Source of the DNA: an uncultured Amylibacter sp.
Lineage (GTDB): Bacteria; Pseudomonadota; Alphaproteobacteria; Rhodobacterales; Rhodobacteraceae
DNA length: 41,894 bases
NCBI GenBank assembly: GCA_905182285.1
Contig: CAJJAY010000010.1
Location: 1-41,894, forward strand
Direction of reading: 5' to 3'
Shown: in pieces, positions 17,217 to 27,098 of the stretch
Layout of the letters: each line of letters begins with the position of its first letter
Position numbering within the stretch: position 1 is the first letter of the stretch
Made by a program: the position numbers and the translations under genes
Notes under the pieces: generated by a model
What the model was told of the DNA's origin: nothing
The model's input: the letters and a program-made list of their open reading frames with translations, nothing else
Databases searched by the model: none

Positions 17217-18185
17217 TTAAATATTAGTCCATGTAGGCCCTGCAGGGTCATCATTAGATATCACACGATACATGCTTGCCTCTCCAGCCATAGAAGGTTC
17301 AAGTATATGTGAGAATCCAGCAGGTAAAATGCATGTATCACCTGGATTCAAAGTAACTGTTTCATTTTCCCACCTTAAAAACCAATGACCACGCATTGGC
17401 ATTAAAACAATTGAATGTTTAAATGTTAAGACTTCATTATGAAATGATCCTCGAGTAACAAAATCCACTTCAAAACCTGGCTTATCTGGCAAAACTGCAT
17501 CTTCACCAATTACTTTTATTGGAGACTTACCTGCCAAACCCATCAAATCTAGGTAGCGTGCTACATGCCTTGGGATCACATTTATAGCGAGCGGTTCTGG
17601 CATCTTCTTTAATTTTTCGCCTGACAATACGGGCATAGGTGAAACATCTGTAGGCAGCTTTTGCCCTTTTTTGCTATCATAAAGTTTTCCATTGTCTCCC
17701 AAGATTAAACCATGATCTGCGGCATCTTGAATAACTTGTGGAGCCCATGTGACACCACCTCCTGCATCATCACCACCTAAAACGGCCATAATCATTCCAT
17801 AATCTATTCCAATATTTTCAAAGCCCCGAAATATCCCAGTAGGAATATTTATTATATCACCTTCTTCTAATACTACTTCACCTGCGTCGCCCCATCTTCC
17901 CCAAAAAAATCTCCATCTGCCTTTAAGCACAAAAAAAACTTCAGCTGTGGTATGGCTATGCAAAGAGTTTCTACATCTTGGAGGTTGACCTGCTGCTCCT
18001 ATATTAAATCCAGGGGTATCTTTTATATGTACATGCTGATCAGGGCTTTCAGAAACACCACCTCCAATTATCGTGAAGTTTTCTTTTTGATCACTGCCAG
18101 GAGTATGTGCGTCAATAAAGGCAGTCTTACATGGGACTAAATCTCCATATCGAACGATACGCGCTTCTATTTCTAATGGTGTCAT
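17217..18185 (-). CDS. bicupin-domain protein
   Basis: The 322 residues hold two cupin domains. The first (about residues 70-150) has NSLHSHTTAEVFFVLKGRWRF with metal-type His-x-His and Glu, then GDIINIPTGIFRGFENIG. The second (about 230-310) has the pattern FKHSIVLMPMRGHWFLRW followed by LNPGDTCILPAGFSH, with fewer metal ligands. Bicupins of this kind include gentisate dioxygenase relatives, oxalate decarboxylases and isomerases, and non-enzymatic binders. The exact reaction is unknown. It is located between the MetE-like and SnoaL-like genes in the island. Confidence 0.85.
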   Translation of the reverse strand: MTPLEIEARIVRYGDLVPCKTAFIDAHTPGSDQKENFTIIGGGVSESPDQHVHIKDTPGFNIGAAGQPPRCRNSLHSHTTAEVFFVLKGRWRFFWGRWGDAGEVVLEEGDIINIPTGIFRGFENIGIDYGMIMAVLGGDDAGGGVTWAPQVIQDAADHGLILGDNGKLYDSKKGQKLPTDVSPMPVLSGEKLKKMPEPLAINVIPRHVARYLDLMGLAGKSPIKVIGEDAVLPDKPGFEVDFVTRGSFHNEVLTFKHSIVLMPMRGHWFLRWENETVTLNPGDTCILPAGFSHILEPSMAGEASMYRVISNDDPAGPTWTNI

Positions 18186-18189
18186 TTTA

Positions 18190-19158
18190 CTATCCTGTCT
18201 TCATCGCGATTTGTTTCCAAATCGAGGTTTCATCATATAAAGTATATTCACGGCGAATTCCCCATGGGCCAAATTCAACATGACTTGCTCCCATAACATG
18301 AACTTCTGCCCCAGTGGGTTTGCCAAAAGCGCCCCAACCTTCATGCTTTCCAGTCAAGCTCCATCGAATTGCAGATCTTGGAGACATCATTGGATCTTCT
18401 CGACCAATTTGATGGTCAATTGAAAATACAGACGTTGGAAATGCTGCACGTAACTTAGTCCAGAAATTATCGACACCATCTGTAGAATATAGTTCAACCC
18501 CTCCAGGATAGAATCCTGTAACTGCACGATCATATTCAGAAGGGATAACACTCAAATCAGCATTCATAATTTTATTTAAAATATCTGCATATTTAGAGCC
18601 CCATTTATTATCATTTCCATGGCCAGTATATGGCCCAACTTTATCAATTGATGGATGAAATGGTTTAATGCATTTTTCTGGGCCGCCTTCTCGAGCAATA
18701 AGATCTAAAGCATATTCTTTTGGATCCCAACCTAATTGGCGCACAACAGCTCCCTGATCTCTAATTAACCATTCATCATTAATTTGATTATTTATGGCAT
18801 GACAATCAGCTATAACCCTATATCGCAGCTTTTTTCCTGTTGCTTTTCCATATACTCCATCACCAAGATGCGTTGCAGTTGTTAAGATACGATGAGAGGA
18901 TAACATTCCTTCTTCAGGCGTACCTGACCAAATAACATCTTCGCCCAAAAGCCTGCGATCAGGGAATTCAGCAAGTGTTGACATAGTTGCGCCAATAACG
19001 CCTTCATTACCAAACACAATTGATCCAGGTGATCTAACTGGAATATCTTTAGAGTAATAATGATTAAGTGTAGCCAAACCTCTATCTTCCCAAATCTCTT
19101 TTGTAATTCCTAAAATATAATCAGGGAAATTTTTAAACTGGTCTGAGAAACCTTTCAT
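18190..19158 (-). CDS. SnoaL/NTF2-fold protein
   Basis: This 322-residue protein resembles the SnoaL-like, NTF2-fold family (polyketide cyclase/ester cyclase type), apparently two domains. The N-terminal one contains ITKEIWEDRGLATLNHYYSKD and later CHAINNQINDEWLIRDQGAVVRQLG; the C-terminal one ends WGIRREYTLYDETSIWKQIA. It differs clearly from the other three SnoaL-like proteins in the island. Such folds catalyse ring closure, dehydration, isomerisation or epoxide hydrolysis. The start at 19158 overlaps the LacI gene stop (ATGA) with GGA upstream; an ATG nine bases earlier has poor ribosome-site spacing. Confidence 0.8.
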   Translation of the reverse strand: MKGFSDQFKNFPDYILGITKEIWEDRGLATLNHYYSKDIPVRSPGSIVFGNEGVIGATMSTLAEFPDRRLLGEDVIWSGTPEEGMLSSHRILTTATHLGDGVYGKATGKKLRYRVIADCHAINNQINDEWLIRDQGAVVRQLGWDPKEYALDLIAREGGPEKCIKPFHPSIDKVGPYTGHGNDNKWGSKYADILNKIMNADLSVIPSEYDRAVTGFYPGGVELYSTDGVDNFWTKLRAAFPTSVFSIDHQIGREDPMMSPRSAIRWSLTGKHEGWGAFGKPTGAEVHVMGASHVEFGPWGIRREYTLYDETSIWKQIAMKTG

Positions 19159-20174
19159 GAGGTCCATCCTTTCGGTACTTTTGCAGAACTGCGAATAATC
19201 AAAGGGCTTTCAACCTTTATATGTCTTGGCTCTAGTGATGGGTTAGTAATTTTATCCAACATAAGAGAAACTGTTTCTTCAACCATAATATTTGAACGTT
19301 GGCGCATTGTAGTAAGATCATATGCAGCCAATGCAGCAGGCGGCACATCGTCGTAACCAATAACACTTACATCATCAGGAATTTTCAAGTTTAGTTCATT
19401 GCGCAATACATCCATTACAGCAAATGCCATGGAATCTTGCACAACAAAAACAGCGTCAGGATAATTTGGTTTGTTAAACATTTCTCTGGCAACTTCTTTT
19501 GCACGCTCCACAGTAAAATCGCCTAATGCATGTGCAGCTAATTGTTGATTTTCTTCCTTCAATCCCTCACGAAAACCCGCCTCACGATCTCGATGTGTTG
19601 ATGCACCTTCCCAACCACCAATATAAGCAATTTTTTTGTGCCCAGCAGCTAGTAGAAATTTGGATACAGTTTTACCACCCTCAAAATTGTCAGATGTAAC
19701 TGCTGAATGCTCTTTTGACTCTTGCGCTCTGTTAAAGAGCACAACTGGAACTCCTGCAGCTTCACAGCGCGCTGTAAGATCACTGGATATACTAACACTA
19801 GCAGCAATTATTCCATCTACCTGATAATCTAACAATCCATCAATAACGTGGTCAGTTGATTCACTATCATTTGATGCCATAAAAATCAAAACATGATAAC
19901 CAAGAGCTTGCAAAGCATTTGAAATTTTTTCTAATGCTACAGGATAAAAATAATTGTCCAAATAAGCTACAACAAGGCCAATAATTCTACTTTTTCCAGT
20001 AATCAATGAACGTGCTAATATATTTGGTCGATAGCCAAGTTCAATAGCGGCAGCGCGAACCTTTAGCATAGTCTTTGAACTAGCGGAGGCGCCAGGTGTA
20101 AACACCCTGCTTACAGCTGATTGGCTTACGCCAGCTAACTTAGCTACTTCAAGAGAGGTGACTCTATCTACCAT
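19155..20174 (-). CDS. LacI family transcriptional regulator
   Basis: The 339-residue protein starts with a LacI helix-turn-helix and hinge, VTSLEVAKLAGVSQSAVSRVF, followed by LGYRPNILARSLITGKS. The rest is a periplasmic-binding-protein-like effector domain (IIGLVVAYLDNYFYPVALEKI, IGYDDVPPAALAAYDLTTMRQ). It should bind a palindromic operator and release it on binding a small pathway ligand. A likely operator is at 28207-28226. I start at the ATG at 20174, whose A overlaps the SDR stop (TGATG), rather than the in-frame TTG at 20189. It lies inside the operon it probably controls, giving autoregulation. Confidence 0.95.
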   Translation of the reverse strand: MVDRVTSLEVAKLAGVSQSAVSRVFTPGASASSKTMLKVRAAAIELGYRPNILARSLITGKSRIIGLVVAYLDNYFYPVALEKISNALQALGYHVLIFMASNDSESTDHVIDGLLDYQVDGIIAASVSISSDLTARCEAAGVPVVLFNRAQESKEHSAVTSDNFEGGKTVSKFLLAAGHKKIAYIGGWEGASTHRDREAGFREGLKEENQQLAAHALGDFTVERAKEVAREMFNKPNYPDAVFVVQDSMAFAVMDVLRNELNLKIPDDVSVIGYDDVPPAALAAYDLTTMRQRSNIMVEETVSLMLDKITNPSLEPRHIKVESPLIIRSSAKVPKGWTS

Positions 20175-20932
20175 CAGCCTGCAGTCCAACCTCCATCAAC
20201 AATCAAATGAGTTCCAGTAACCAATGATGATGCATCAGAAGCCAGATAAACAGCAGCACCCATTATATCTTCCACCTCACCTATGCGTCCAAGTTTGATT
20301 TTTTGCTTTATTAGATTAGCTCTTTCCACATTATCAAAAGTTTCTTTTGTTAGGGGTGTTCGGATAAATGTTGGGCAAATAGTGTTAATACGGATATCAA
20401 ATGGGCCCCATTCAATTGACATGCTTTTAACCATACCTTCAATTGCATGCTTTGAGGCAGAATAAACCGTTCTATCAGTACCTCCAACATGACCCATTTG
20501 TGATGATATATGTATGATTGAACCACTTATTCTAGCAGTCTTCATGGCTTTTGCCGCATACACTGATAAAAAATATGCTGATTTTAAATTTAAGTCGATT
20601 ACAGCATCAAAATCTTCAGGCAATGTATCAAATGCTGGATTATGCCTTGCCATACCAGCAGAATTTATAACCACATCAAAAGGATCTAACATAAGCTTCT
20701 CTAAAGCATTCAAATTTGTTTGATCTAAAGCTAATGCCTCTGCATCAAAGCCTCTGGCATTTATTGATGAAACTGTTTTATTTAGAAGATCTATTCCACG
20801 TGATACACAAATTACTTTTGCTCCAGACTGTGCCATTGCAACTGCACAAGCTTGGCCAATTCCAGAAGATGCACCCGTAACCAATGCACGTTTTCCTTTT
20901 AATGAAAATGAGGGCAATGAGGGTAAAATCAT
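20174..20932 (-). CDS. short-chain dehydrogenase/reductase
   Basis: This 252-residue classical SDR has all the usual elements: TGASSGIG (about residues 18-25), NSAGMARH, the serine in IHISSQMG, the catalytic VYSASKHAIEG (YxxxK), and the C-terminal DASSLVTGTHLIVDGGWTAG. It would oxidise or reduce a secondary alcohol or ketone with NAD(P). Its position beside the HpsN-like dehydrogenase recalls the 2-dehydrogenases that act with HpsN on dihydroxypropanesulfonate, but that is analogy. It overlaps the upstream SnoaL gene by ATGA and the LacI gene by one base. Confidence 0.93.
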   Translation of the reverse strand: MILPSLPSFSLKGKRALVTGASSGIGQACAVAMAQSGAKVICVSRGIDLLNKTVSSINARGFDAEALALDQTNLNALEKLMLDPFDVVINSAGMARHNPAFDTLPEDFDAVIDLNLKSAYFLSVYAAKAMKTARISGSIIHISSQMGHVGGTDRTVYSASKHAIEGMVKSMSIEWGPFDIRINTICPTFIRTPLTKETFDNVERANLIKQKIKLGRIGEVEDIMGAAVYLASDASSLVTGTHLIVDGGWTAG

Positions 20933-21981
20933 TTACTTGCTCCAATTGGGTAAGAAACATTTACTGGAACACGTGCCTTGTTAAATTCTCGCAAACGCGC
21001 AAACACGTCAACGCCTAATTGATAATAGACATCAAGCAAATCAACCAGCACCCAGTTTTCACGGATTAAGTCACCTTCCACCCTCCAAAAATCTAAACTT
21101 CTCATCGTAATTTCTTGACCTGATGGGGCAATACCCAGCCAACCATCTCCTGTAACAGTCATTTGCATATTGGGCCATCCAGTAGCTACAACATAAGGCC
21201 CGTCCCCAAAAAAATCACATGTTAAATCACCAGTCGTGCCACCTTTGCGGTCAGGCAAAGCATTGAGAAATGGAATTTGATGCCAATTCCTAAAGCCTTC
21301 TAAACCTCGCATTGAACCAATACCTGCAGGTCCATACCAATTGAAAGATGGATGCCAGTATTTCTCAGATTGCATTATTTCAGGGCCACCTTCAGAAGGG
21401 TGCCGAGATAAATTAGTTAACATTCCGATTACTACATCTAAACTATTTGCAGATTGATTGAGCGTTCGATTTACAGAAATTAACCCATCTTGGCTGGCAG
21501 GCCCAGGTATAAACAATTCACGTCCCAAACTTGGTGACATTGGCCAAGCACCTGCTTGCATCATAAGTTCTGGGATATCCCATATTGATTGAACCTCCAC
21601 AATTTTGTCATCAACAAAACAATAAAACTCATGGAAACGCATGTGAACTAAATGTCCTGTTGGCGGTATGTCCAAAAATGGTGAGACAAATGTGCCAACA
21701 TACGAACCACAACAACCTACCCAATATTTATTACCAGCTGTTTGTCCACTGACAAGGATTGTATCTCTGCGCTCAATATCTGGAATTGCCTCTACCAAAG
21801 GAGCATAACAATTGTTATAAAATTCACTCTTTAAAACATCACCAAACGGATGACATATGTGAATTTTTACATCTATTGAAAATGTTTTTTCAATAAAAGA
21901 TCGCACAGCCAATTCATCAAAATCATACATTGCAGTTAAAAACGGCTTTATAATTTCCTGATTTTTCTGCGCGATATTCAT
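20929..21981 (-). CDS. two-domain SnoaL-like protein
   Basis: This 350-residue protein appears to contain two NTF2-fold SnoaL-like domains: about residues 5-155 (with GHLVHMRFHEFYCFVDDKIVE) and about 185-335 (WYGPAGIGSMRGLEGFRNWH, then DFWRVEGDLIRENWVLVDL). The end motif GDLIRENWVxxDLLDVYYQLGVDVF is shared with the proteins at 23310-23843 and 28331-29317. It is a close relative of the latter. The chemistry is unknown. It abuts the dehydrogenase gene with no gap and overlaps the SDR gene, so stoichiometric co-expression is likely. Confidence 0.82.
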   Translation of the reverse strand: MNIAQKNQEIIKPFLTAMYDFDELAVRSFIEKTFSIDVKIHICHPFGDVLKSEFYNNCYAPLVEAIPDIERRDTILVSGQTAGNKYWVGCCGSYVGTFVSPFLDIPPTGHLVHMRFHEFYCFVDDKIVEVQSIWDIPELMMQAGAWPMSPSLGRELFIPGPASQDGLISVNRTLNQSANSLDVVIGMLTNLSRHPSEGGPEIMQSEKYWHPSFNWYGPAGIGSMRGLEGFRNWHQIPFLNALPDRKGGTTGDLTCDFFGDGPYVVATGWPNMQMTVTGDGWLGIAPSGQEITMRSLDFWRVEGDLIRENWVLVDLLDVYYQLGVDVFARLREFNKARVPVNVSYPIGASK

Positions 21982-23310
21982 TTATTTTTCTACTTCACGA
22001 AAAGCAGCACCTTCACCATATGGAACGTTTATGCCTCCATACCTTCGCACTCGAATATTACATTGTTCCGCATGCCCTACAAATCCTTCTAACATGCACA
22101 ATCTACTCCCATATTCACCTACAAGTGTTGCAGCTTCATCAGTTAATATTTTTTGATATGAATGCGTTTTTAAAAACTTACCAACCCATAATCCACCAGT
22201 GTATCTGCCTGCTTTTTTTGTAGGTAAAGTATGATTTGTACCAATCACTTTATCACCATTTGAAACATTAGTTCGAGCCCCCAAGAACAATGCTCCATAA
22301 CAAGTCATTTTTTCTAAAAACCAATCATCTCGGTCAGTCATAACCTGTACATGCTCTGAAGCTATTTCGTTGGCAACTATTAACATCTCTTCATAAGTGT
22401 CACACAAAATAACTTCACCATAATCAGCCCAGCTTACAGAAGCAGTTTCTGCAGTTGGTAATATCTTAAGCAATCTATCAATTTCATTAAGTGTATCTTC
22501 AGCTAATTTGCGAGAATTAGTTAACAAAACTGCTGGACTATTATACCCATGCTCAGCTTGACCCAATAAATCTGTCGCACATAATTCTCCATCAACAGTC
22601 TCATCAGCAATAACCATAGTTTCTGTAGGCCCAGCGAATAAATCAATTCCTACACGACCAAAAAGTTGCCTTTTAGCTTCTGCTACAAATGCATTTCCAG
22701 GACCAACAAGCATATGGACAGGTTCTATACTTTCAGTGCCAATGGCCATTGCTCCAACTGCTTGAATTCCCCCCATTACATAAATTTCATGCGCACCACC
22801 TAGATGCATTGCAGCAATGACCGCTGCATTAGGCTTACCTTCAAAAGGTGGAGTACAGGCAATAATTCTAGGAACTCCAGCAACTGTTGCAGTAGCAATC
22901 GACATATGGGCTGAAGCAACCATAGGGAACTTCCCCCCAGGCACATAACAGCCAACAGATTGTACAGGAATATTTTTATGTCCTAAAATAACACCAGGGA
23001 TTGTTTCAATTTCAATATCAAGCATGCTATCTCTTTGTGCCTTGGCAAAATTTCGAACCTGTTCTTGGGCAAACTTAATATCTGAAAGTTCACGATCTGA
23101 TAAGGAAGCTATCAAATCAGATATTTCTTTTTCTGTAAGCTTAAAGTTTTCAGGCGAGTAGTTATCAAACTTTGCAGAAAGTTCACGTACTGCAGTGTCA
23201 CCATCAATTTCAATATTTTTTAATATTTCTTCAACAATAACTTTTGTTTTAGCATCGTCCTCAGCTCTTTCTGCATCTGGCTTACCGCTTTTAAGATATT
23301 CTATAGTCAT
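21982..23310 (-). CDS. HisD-family dehydrogenase resembling sulfopropanediol 3-dehydrogenase (HpsN)
   Basis: The 442-residue protein is homologous to histidinol dehydrogenase but of the catabolic subgroup. It keeps [11 protein letters not shown] and SEHVQV (zinc and catalytic residues), and a C-terminal [14 protein letters not shown] histidine. Around the substrate site it reads [24 protein letters not shown] and [11 protein letters not shown], as I remember for HpsN-type enzymes that oxidise a terminal CH2OH to a carboxylate in two NAD+-dependent steps. Biosynthetic HisD is elsewhere in the window. HpsN acts on (R)-2,3-dihydroxypropane-1-sulfonate; here the substrate may be that or an analogous diol. 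No sulfolactate-degrading enzymes are visible. It is coupled to the upstream SnoaL gene by TAATG. Confidence 0.85.
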   Translation of the reverse strand: MTIEYLKSGKPDAERAEDDAKTKVIVEEILKNIEIDGDTAVRELSAKFDNYSPENFKLTEKEISDLIASLSDRELSDIKFAQEQVRNFAKAQRDSMLDIEIETIPGVILGHKNIPVQSVGCYVPGGKFPMVASAHMSIATATVAGVPRIIACTPPFEGKPNAAVIAAMHLGGAHEIYVMGGIQAVGAMAIGTESIEPVHMLVGPGNAFVAEAKRQLFGRVGIDLFAGPTETMVIADETVDGELCATDLLGQAEHGYNSPAVLLTNSRKLAEDTLNEIDRLLKILPTAETASVSWADYGEVILCDTYEEMLIVANEIASEHVQVMTDRDDWFLEKMTCYGALFLGARTNVSNGDKVIGTNHTLPTKKAGRYTGGLWVGKFLKTHSYQKILTDEAATLVGEYGSRLCMLEGFVGHAEQCNIRVRRYGGINVPYGEGAAFREVEK

Positions 23311-23843
23311 TAATTACTCCCAATTTCAGGTGGGGTTTTCGTACCATTATCAAAAGCCTCCCAGCCATGTCCGTTAAAAACATCAATGCCTAATTGTGCA
23401 AGGACGTGAGGAAAATCAACCATTACCCAATTATCTGTAATTTTCCCATTTTCTACTTTCCAGAAATCCATATATCGGATTTGGATTTTTTTTCTTGTGG
23501 CTTCAACACCCATAAAAAGGCCTGAATGAATTGCTTCTTGGCGGCCGAATGCAGCAGCCCATTCACCCATATATAGTCGTGCTTCATCTATACAAACTTT
23601 TTCAGAAAATGCCGCTTGAAATGGTTTCTGCCAGTTTTCTTGAAATTCTTTTATTCCATTTTTCGTTCCACATCCGGCATTACCCATCCAGCTAAAGCCT
23701 TGGCTAAAAAATTCTCCAATATCAGCTATACGGTGATCATTTAGTCCATCCACCATATTTTCAATTACCGCACGAGTTTCCTCAGTTTTGGACATATCTG
23801 TATTTTGAGTTAACTCTGCTTGTTTTGGTCGTAACCCACTCAT
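23310..23843 (-). CDS. single-domain SnoaL-like protein
   Basis: This 177-residue protein is a single NTF2-fold unit. It has [19 protein letters not shown] near residue 50, then [35 protein letters not shown], matching the conserved end motif of the two-domain relatives in the island. It overlaps the permease stop by ATGA and shares one base with the dehydrogenase start (TAATG). An internal ATG at codon 17 is an alternative start. Its function may be binding, isomerisation or dehydration of the transported substrate. Confidence 0.83.
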   Translation of the reverse strand: MSGLRPKQAELTQNTDMSKTEETRAVIENMVDGLNDHRIADIGEFFSQGFSWMGNAGCGTKNGIKEFQENWQKPFQAAFSEKVCIDEARLYMGEWAAAFGRQEAIHSGLFMGVEATRKKIQIRYMDFWKVENGKITDNWVMVDFPHVLAQLGIDVFNGHGWEAFDNGTKTPPEIGSN

Positions 23844-24721
23844 CCTTTTACAGCTCCCGCAGTTAAGCCACTTACAATTTGGCGTTGAAAAAATAAAATT
23901 AAAATAAATAATGGAGCCGTCGCTGATACCACTGCAGCAACAGCAAACATTACATTACCCTCTGTTTGTGTTGTTCCTAAAAAACTTGCAATCTTTGGAA
24001 CCATTGTTTGATTAGCTTGGCTTAATAATGTGGCTGTTACAGTAAAATCATTATAAGCTAGAAGAAACGAGAATAAGCCTGTTGTTACAACTCCGGGCCA
24101 CATTACAGGAATAATTACGTGGCGAAATGCCTGAAAGCGAGTACACCCATCTACCATAGCGCTTTCATCTAAGTCTTTTGGTATATTAAGAAAAAAACTA
24201 TGTAACATCCATAATGTAAAAGGTTGATTTATTGCTACCATAACAATTATCGCAGTAGGAATATGCCCCCAAAGATTCCATTCAAAAAATGGAAGCAAAT
24301 ACCCTGAAACCAAAGTTATGTGAGGCATTGCTCTAAAGACTAATGCTAACATTAATAGATAAAATGCATATCTTTTTCCTGATCTCGCCAATGCATATCC
24401 ACCTAAAGTACCAAGCGTAAGTGAAATAATAACTACAGAAAATACAATAATTCCTGTGTTAATTGCAGCTAACCAAAAACTTTTTGTAATCCACGCACCG
24501 AAATAACCACTCCCTGTGAAAGCACCACCAGTTTCGACTTGTGTTCGAACTCCAGTAATAGCGTTTGTCCAATCCGCTTTTGAGAAAAAGTCGCCTTGGA
24601 CCTTAAAAGAACCCCAAAGCGTCCAGAAAAAAGGAAAGCTTGCTGCAATAATCCAAACTAAAACAAACCCCCATATTATCATATTTAAAACTGGCGAACG
24701 TCGCTGAGCTAAACTAGGCAT
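23840..24721 (-). CDS. CUT1-type ABC transporter permease (MalG-like)
   Basis: The 293-residue membrane protein has about six predicted transmembrane segments and the EAA loop ESAMVDGCTRFQAFRHVIIP near residue 205, as in MalG/UgpE-type sugar and polyol permeases. It pairs with the preceding permease. The ATG at 24721 shares a base with the stop of that gene (TGATG); an in-frame GTG sits one codon upstream. It ends with [11 protein letters not shown], a common MalG-type ending. Confidence 0.92.
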   Translation of the reverse strand: MPSLAQRRSPVLNMIIWGFVLVWIIAASFPFFWTLWGSFKVQGDFFSKADWTNAITGVRTQVETGGAFTGSGYFGAWITKSFWLAAINTGIIVFSVVIISLTLGTLGGYALARSGKRYAFYLLMLALVFRAMPHITLVSGYLLPFFEWNLWGHIPTAIIVMVAINQPFTLWMLHSFFLNIPKDLDESAMVDGCTRFQAFRHVIIPVMWPGVVTTGLFSFLLAYNDFTVTATLLSQANQTMVPKIASFLGTTQTEGNVMFAVAAVVSATAPLFILILFFQRQIVSGLTAGAVKG

Positions 24722-25752
24722 CACACAACCTTCCTATTAAATTCTCGCCATGTCCGAATTAGAACTGGTATTAATAAAACACTTACACCAATAATAGTTA
24801 GAACTGATGTTGCTCCTGCGGATCCAAAAAACTGATCTTCGTTATTAGAAATATCATTATAAATAATCCATGAAAGTGAAGTTGCATTTGCTTGAGCAGA
24901 AAAGCCTACTATTGGCTCAAATACTCGAAAATTATCCATTAACTGGATTAATAAAATAAATATAGTCAGTGGCATTAAGTGAGGAAGAACTACATATTTT
25001 GTGCGCTCCCAGCGTGATGCACCATCTATCATTGCTGCTTCAATAGTATCACTAGGAACAGTCTGTAGCCCTGCATAAAATACTATGAAAGCAAATGGAG
25101 ATGAATGCCATACGCCATAAACCATAAGCATTATCCAAGTAAGCAATGGTGATGCTTTTAAAGACAGATTTGGATCATCAAAAATTTCTTGCAGAATTGA
25201 GCCAATAATTCCTTGTGCATCAATCATCCAAAATAAAATTAAAGAACCGATGAGTGGTGTAACAATCATTGGTAGTAATGAAATAAAAATAGTTGGACCT
25301 TTCATAACCTTAGGCAAACTATTTACACCTAGTGCAATTAAAAAACCAAAAAATAAGACAAAAGGTGTGACTATAAATGTATATGTTAGAGTAAAAGCTA
25401 AAGCTCGGTAGAATGGTAAATTTAGGCTCATTGATATAAAACTTATAAAGCCTTCACTTTCAATCCAAGCCTGTTGAATTTCTTTAAATGCTAAGTGGTT
25501 TCGGTTTGTGTATGTCCCAAATCCATTAAACTTTCCAAGCGGGTTTTCTAATTTTAGTTTTTTTGTTTCTTCGACATCTATAACTAATTCTTTCTTACAA
25601 CCAAAAGGTCCACAGTTTTCAACTTCATTCAAAACTGCTTCATGCTCAATATGGAGTGATTGCACGACTACTGAAACAATAGGTAACGCAATAAATAACA
25701 ACATTGTTATTAAAGAAGGTAATATAAACCAAAAAAAAGTACGGTTTTTCAT
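24721..25752 (-). CDS. CUT1-type ABC transporter permease (MalF-like)
   Basis: This 343-residue membrane protein has an N-terminal transmembrane helix, then a long loop of about 90 residues with a cysteine pair (Cys47, Cys52), probably periplasmic, before the core permease domain. The EAA loop reads EAAMIDGASRWERTKYVVLP near residue 245. It matches MalF/UgpA-type permeases. It follows the binding-protein gene after a hairpin and is coupled to the second permease. The substrate is unknown. Confidence 0.92.
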   Translation of the reverse strand: MKNRTFFWFILPSLITMLLFIALPIVSVVVQSLHIEHEAVLNEVENCGPFGCKKELVIDVEETKKLKLENPLGKFNGFGTYTNRNHLAFKEIQQAWIESEGFISFISMSLNLPFYRALAFTLTYTFIVTPFVLFFGFLIALGVNSLPKVMKGPTIFISLLPMIVTPLIGSLILFWMIDAQGIIGSILQEIFDDPNLSLKASPLLTWIMLMVYGVWHSSPFAFIVFYAGLQTVPSDTIEAAMIDGASRWERTKYVVLPHLMPLTIFILLIQLMDNFRVFEPIVGFSAQANATSLSWIIYNDISNNEDQFFGSAGATSVLTIIGVSVLLIPVLIRTWREFNRKVV

Positions 25753-25778
25753 CTTGATCGCCAGAAATAATTTAAAAT

Positions 25779-25803
25779 AGGAGGAAGCATTACACTTCCT
25801 CCT
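25779..25803 (-). terminator. intercistronic hairpin between binding protein and permease
   Basis: AGGAGGAAG and CTTCCTCCT form a perfect 9-bp stem with a 7-nt loop, followed on the minus strand by ATTTTAAA. It lies between the binding-protein and permease genes. It is probably a partial terminator or RNA-stabilising element raising binding-protein expression, and it also buries a Shine-Dalgarno-like AGGAGG. Confidence 0.7.
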
Positions 25804-25809
25804 GTGAGT

Positions 25810-27045
25810 TTATTTTAAGAAACCTTTTTCTTTAGCAGCAGTAGTATAAGCAGCTTCAACATCTGCTAAAGCTTGCTCTGCACTCTCAGTACCTTGTAAG
25901 AAATCAGAAATTTCTCCACCTAGCGCACCATGTAAAGTTCCCATAAATGGCAACATTGGATAAGGTGCAGCACCATTAGCAGCAGTTTCAGAAACTCCAG
26001 CAGATGCAGGACTTGGCTTATAACCTTCAACTAACCATACAGCCGCATCATTATTTGCTTTAACCATGTCGGATGAAATTCCGTTCATTAAAGCAATAAA
26101 TGTTGCCTCTGCATCTTCGTCAGATACATTTGTAGAAATACCTATGCCATCCCACCAAAGTGTAGATGCAGGTCTTGCACCATTGCCCCACAATGGAGCA
26201 GACGAAAGAACAGTATTTGAAGATACACCATCTACTGAACCTTCTCCGTCAAGTACCGCGCTTCCTCTAGAGCCCCACATTGTTGCTAATGCTAAGTTTC
26301 CAGCTTCCCATTCTGCTTGAGTAGCGTTTGAATCATAAGTTAAAAAATCTGGATTTGAATAAGCAACAAGAGATTTAAGCATATTAAGAGTTGCAACACC
26401 ATGATCATTATTTATGGATACTTCAGCGGTTCCAGATTTAAATAAATCTGCACCTGTTCCCATGTACATATTCACAAATTCTTCACCTAAATTCCAACCT
26501 GCTTTAGTGTTTAAAGCAACAGGATATTCTAACAGTCCAGCACTTCGGATTGCATCAGCTGCAGAAATAACTTCTTCATAGGTTCCAGGTATATTGCTTA
26601 CACCAGCTTTTTCCAACATATCAGTTCTAGTAAATAAATGTTGGGCATTAGCCATAAATGCAACAGCCATAACTTTGCCATTTACCGTAATTAATTGGCT
26701 TTTATTTAATCCAGAGCCATGCTTTGCTACCAAATCATCAAGAGATCTTACTAAACCATCATTCATCAAAGTGACTAGCGTAGAATTTGATACTATTACA
26801 GAAGAATACTGTGATGGATTTGCAGTTAGTGCTGCAACCATTATATCTTTGTGGTCTTTTGTTAAATTGGTTTCAACTGTTACTCCATTACCTGCACACT
26901 TGGCAGCTTCTGCAGTTACAGCTTGAATTGCTGGGAAATCATTTGAAAGAATGCTGACATTACCGCCAGAAATTCCACAGTCAGCTATTGCTGAACTTCC
27001 CAAAAGCGCGAACGCTCCCGCGAATGTTATTGTCTTTAGAAACAT
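25810..27045 (-). CDS. CUT1-type ABC transporter substrate-binding protein
   Basis: This 411-residue protein has a signal peptide of about 21 residues ending SSAIADC. The mature region looks like an extracellular solute-binding protein of family 1 (UgpB/MalE type), with LVTLMNDGLVRSLDDL, ATMWGSRGSAVL and the C-terminal half containing TLWWDGIGISTNVSDEDAEA. It should capture the transported solute in the periplasm. GGGAG precedes the start. Its tryptophan and aspartate content does not identify the ligand. It is the second gene of the minus-strand island after the ATPase. Confidence 0.92.
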   Translation of the reverse strand: MFLKTITFAGAFALLGSSAIADCGISGGNVSILSNDFPAIQAVTAEAAKCAGNGVTVETNLTKDHKDIMVAALTANPSQYSSVIVSNSTLVTLMNDGLVRSLDDLVAKHGSGLNKSQLITVNGKVMAVAFMANAQHLFTRTDMLEKAGVSNIPGTYEEVISAADAIRSAGLLEYPVALNTKAGWNLGEEFVNMYMGTGADLFKSGTAEVSINNDHGVATLNMLKSLVAYSNPDFLTYDSNATQAEWEAGNLALATMWGSRGSAVLDGEGSVDGVSSNTVLSSAPLWGNGARPASTLWWDGIGISTNVSDEDAEATFIALMNGISSDMVKANNDAAVWLVEGYKPSPASAGVSETAANGAAPYPMLPFMGTLHGALGGEISDFLQGTESAEQALADVEAAYTTAAKEKGFLK

Positions 27046-27098
27046 AAGTTACTCCCTATTTTTGTTGTAGATACACTCAATAGAATATATCTTTTGGA

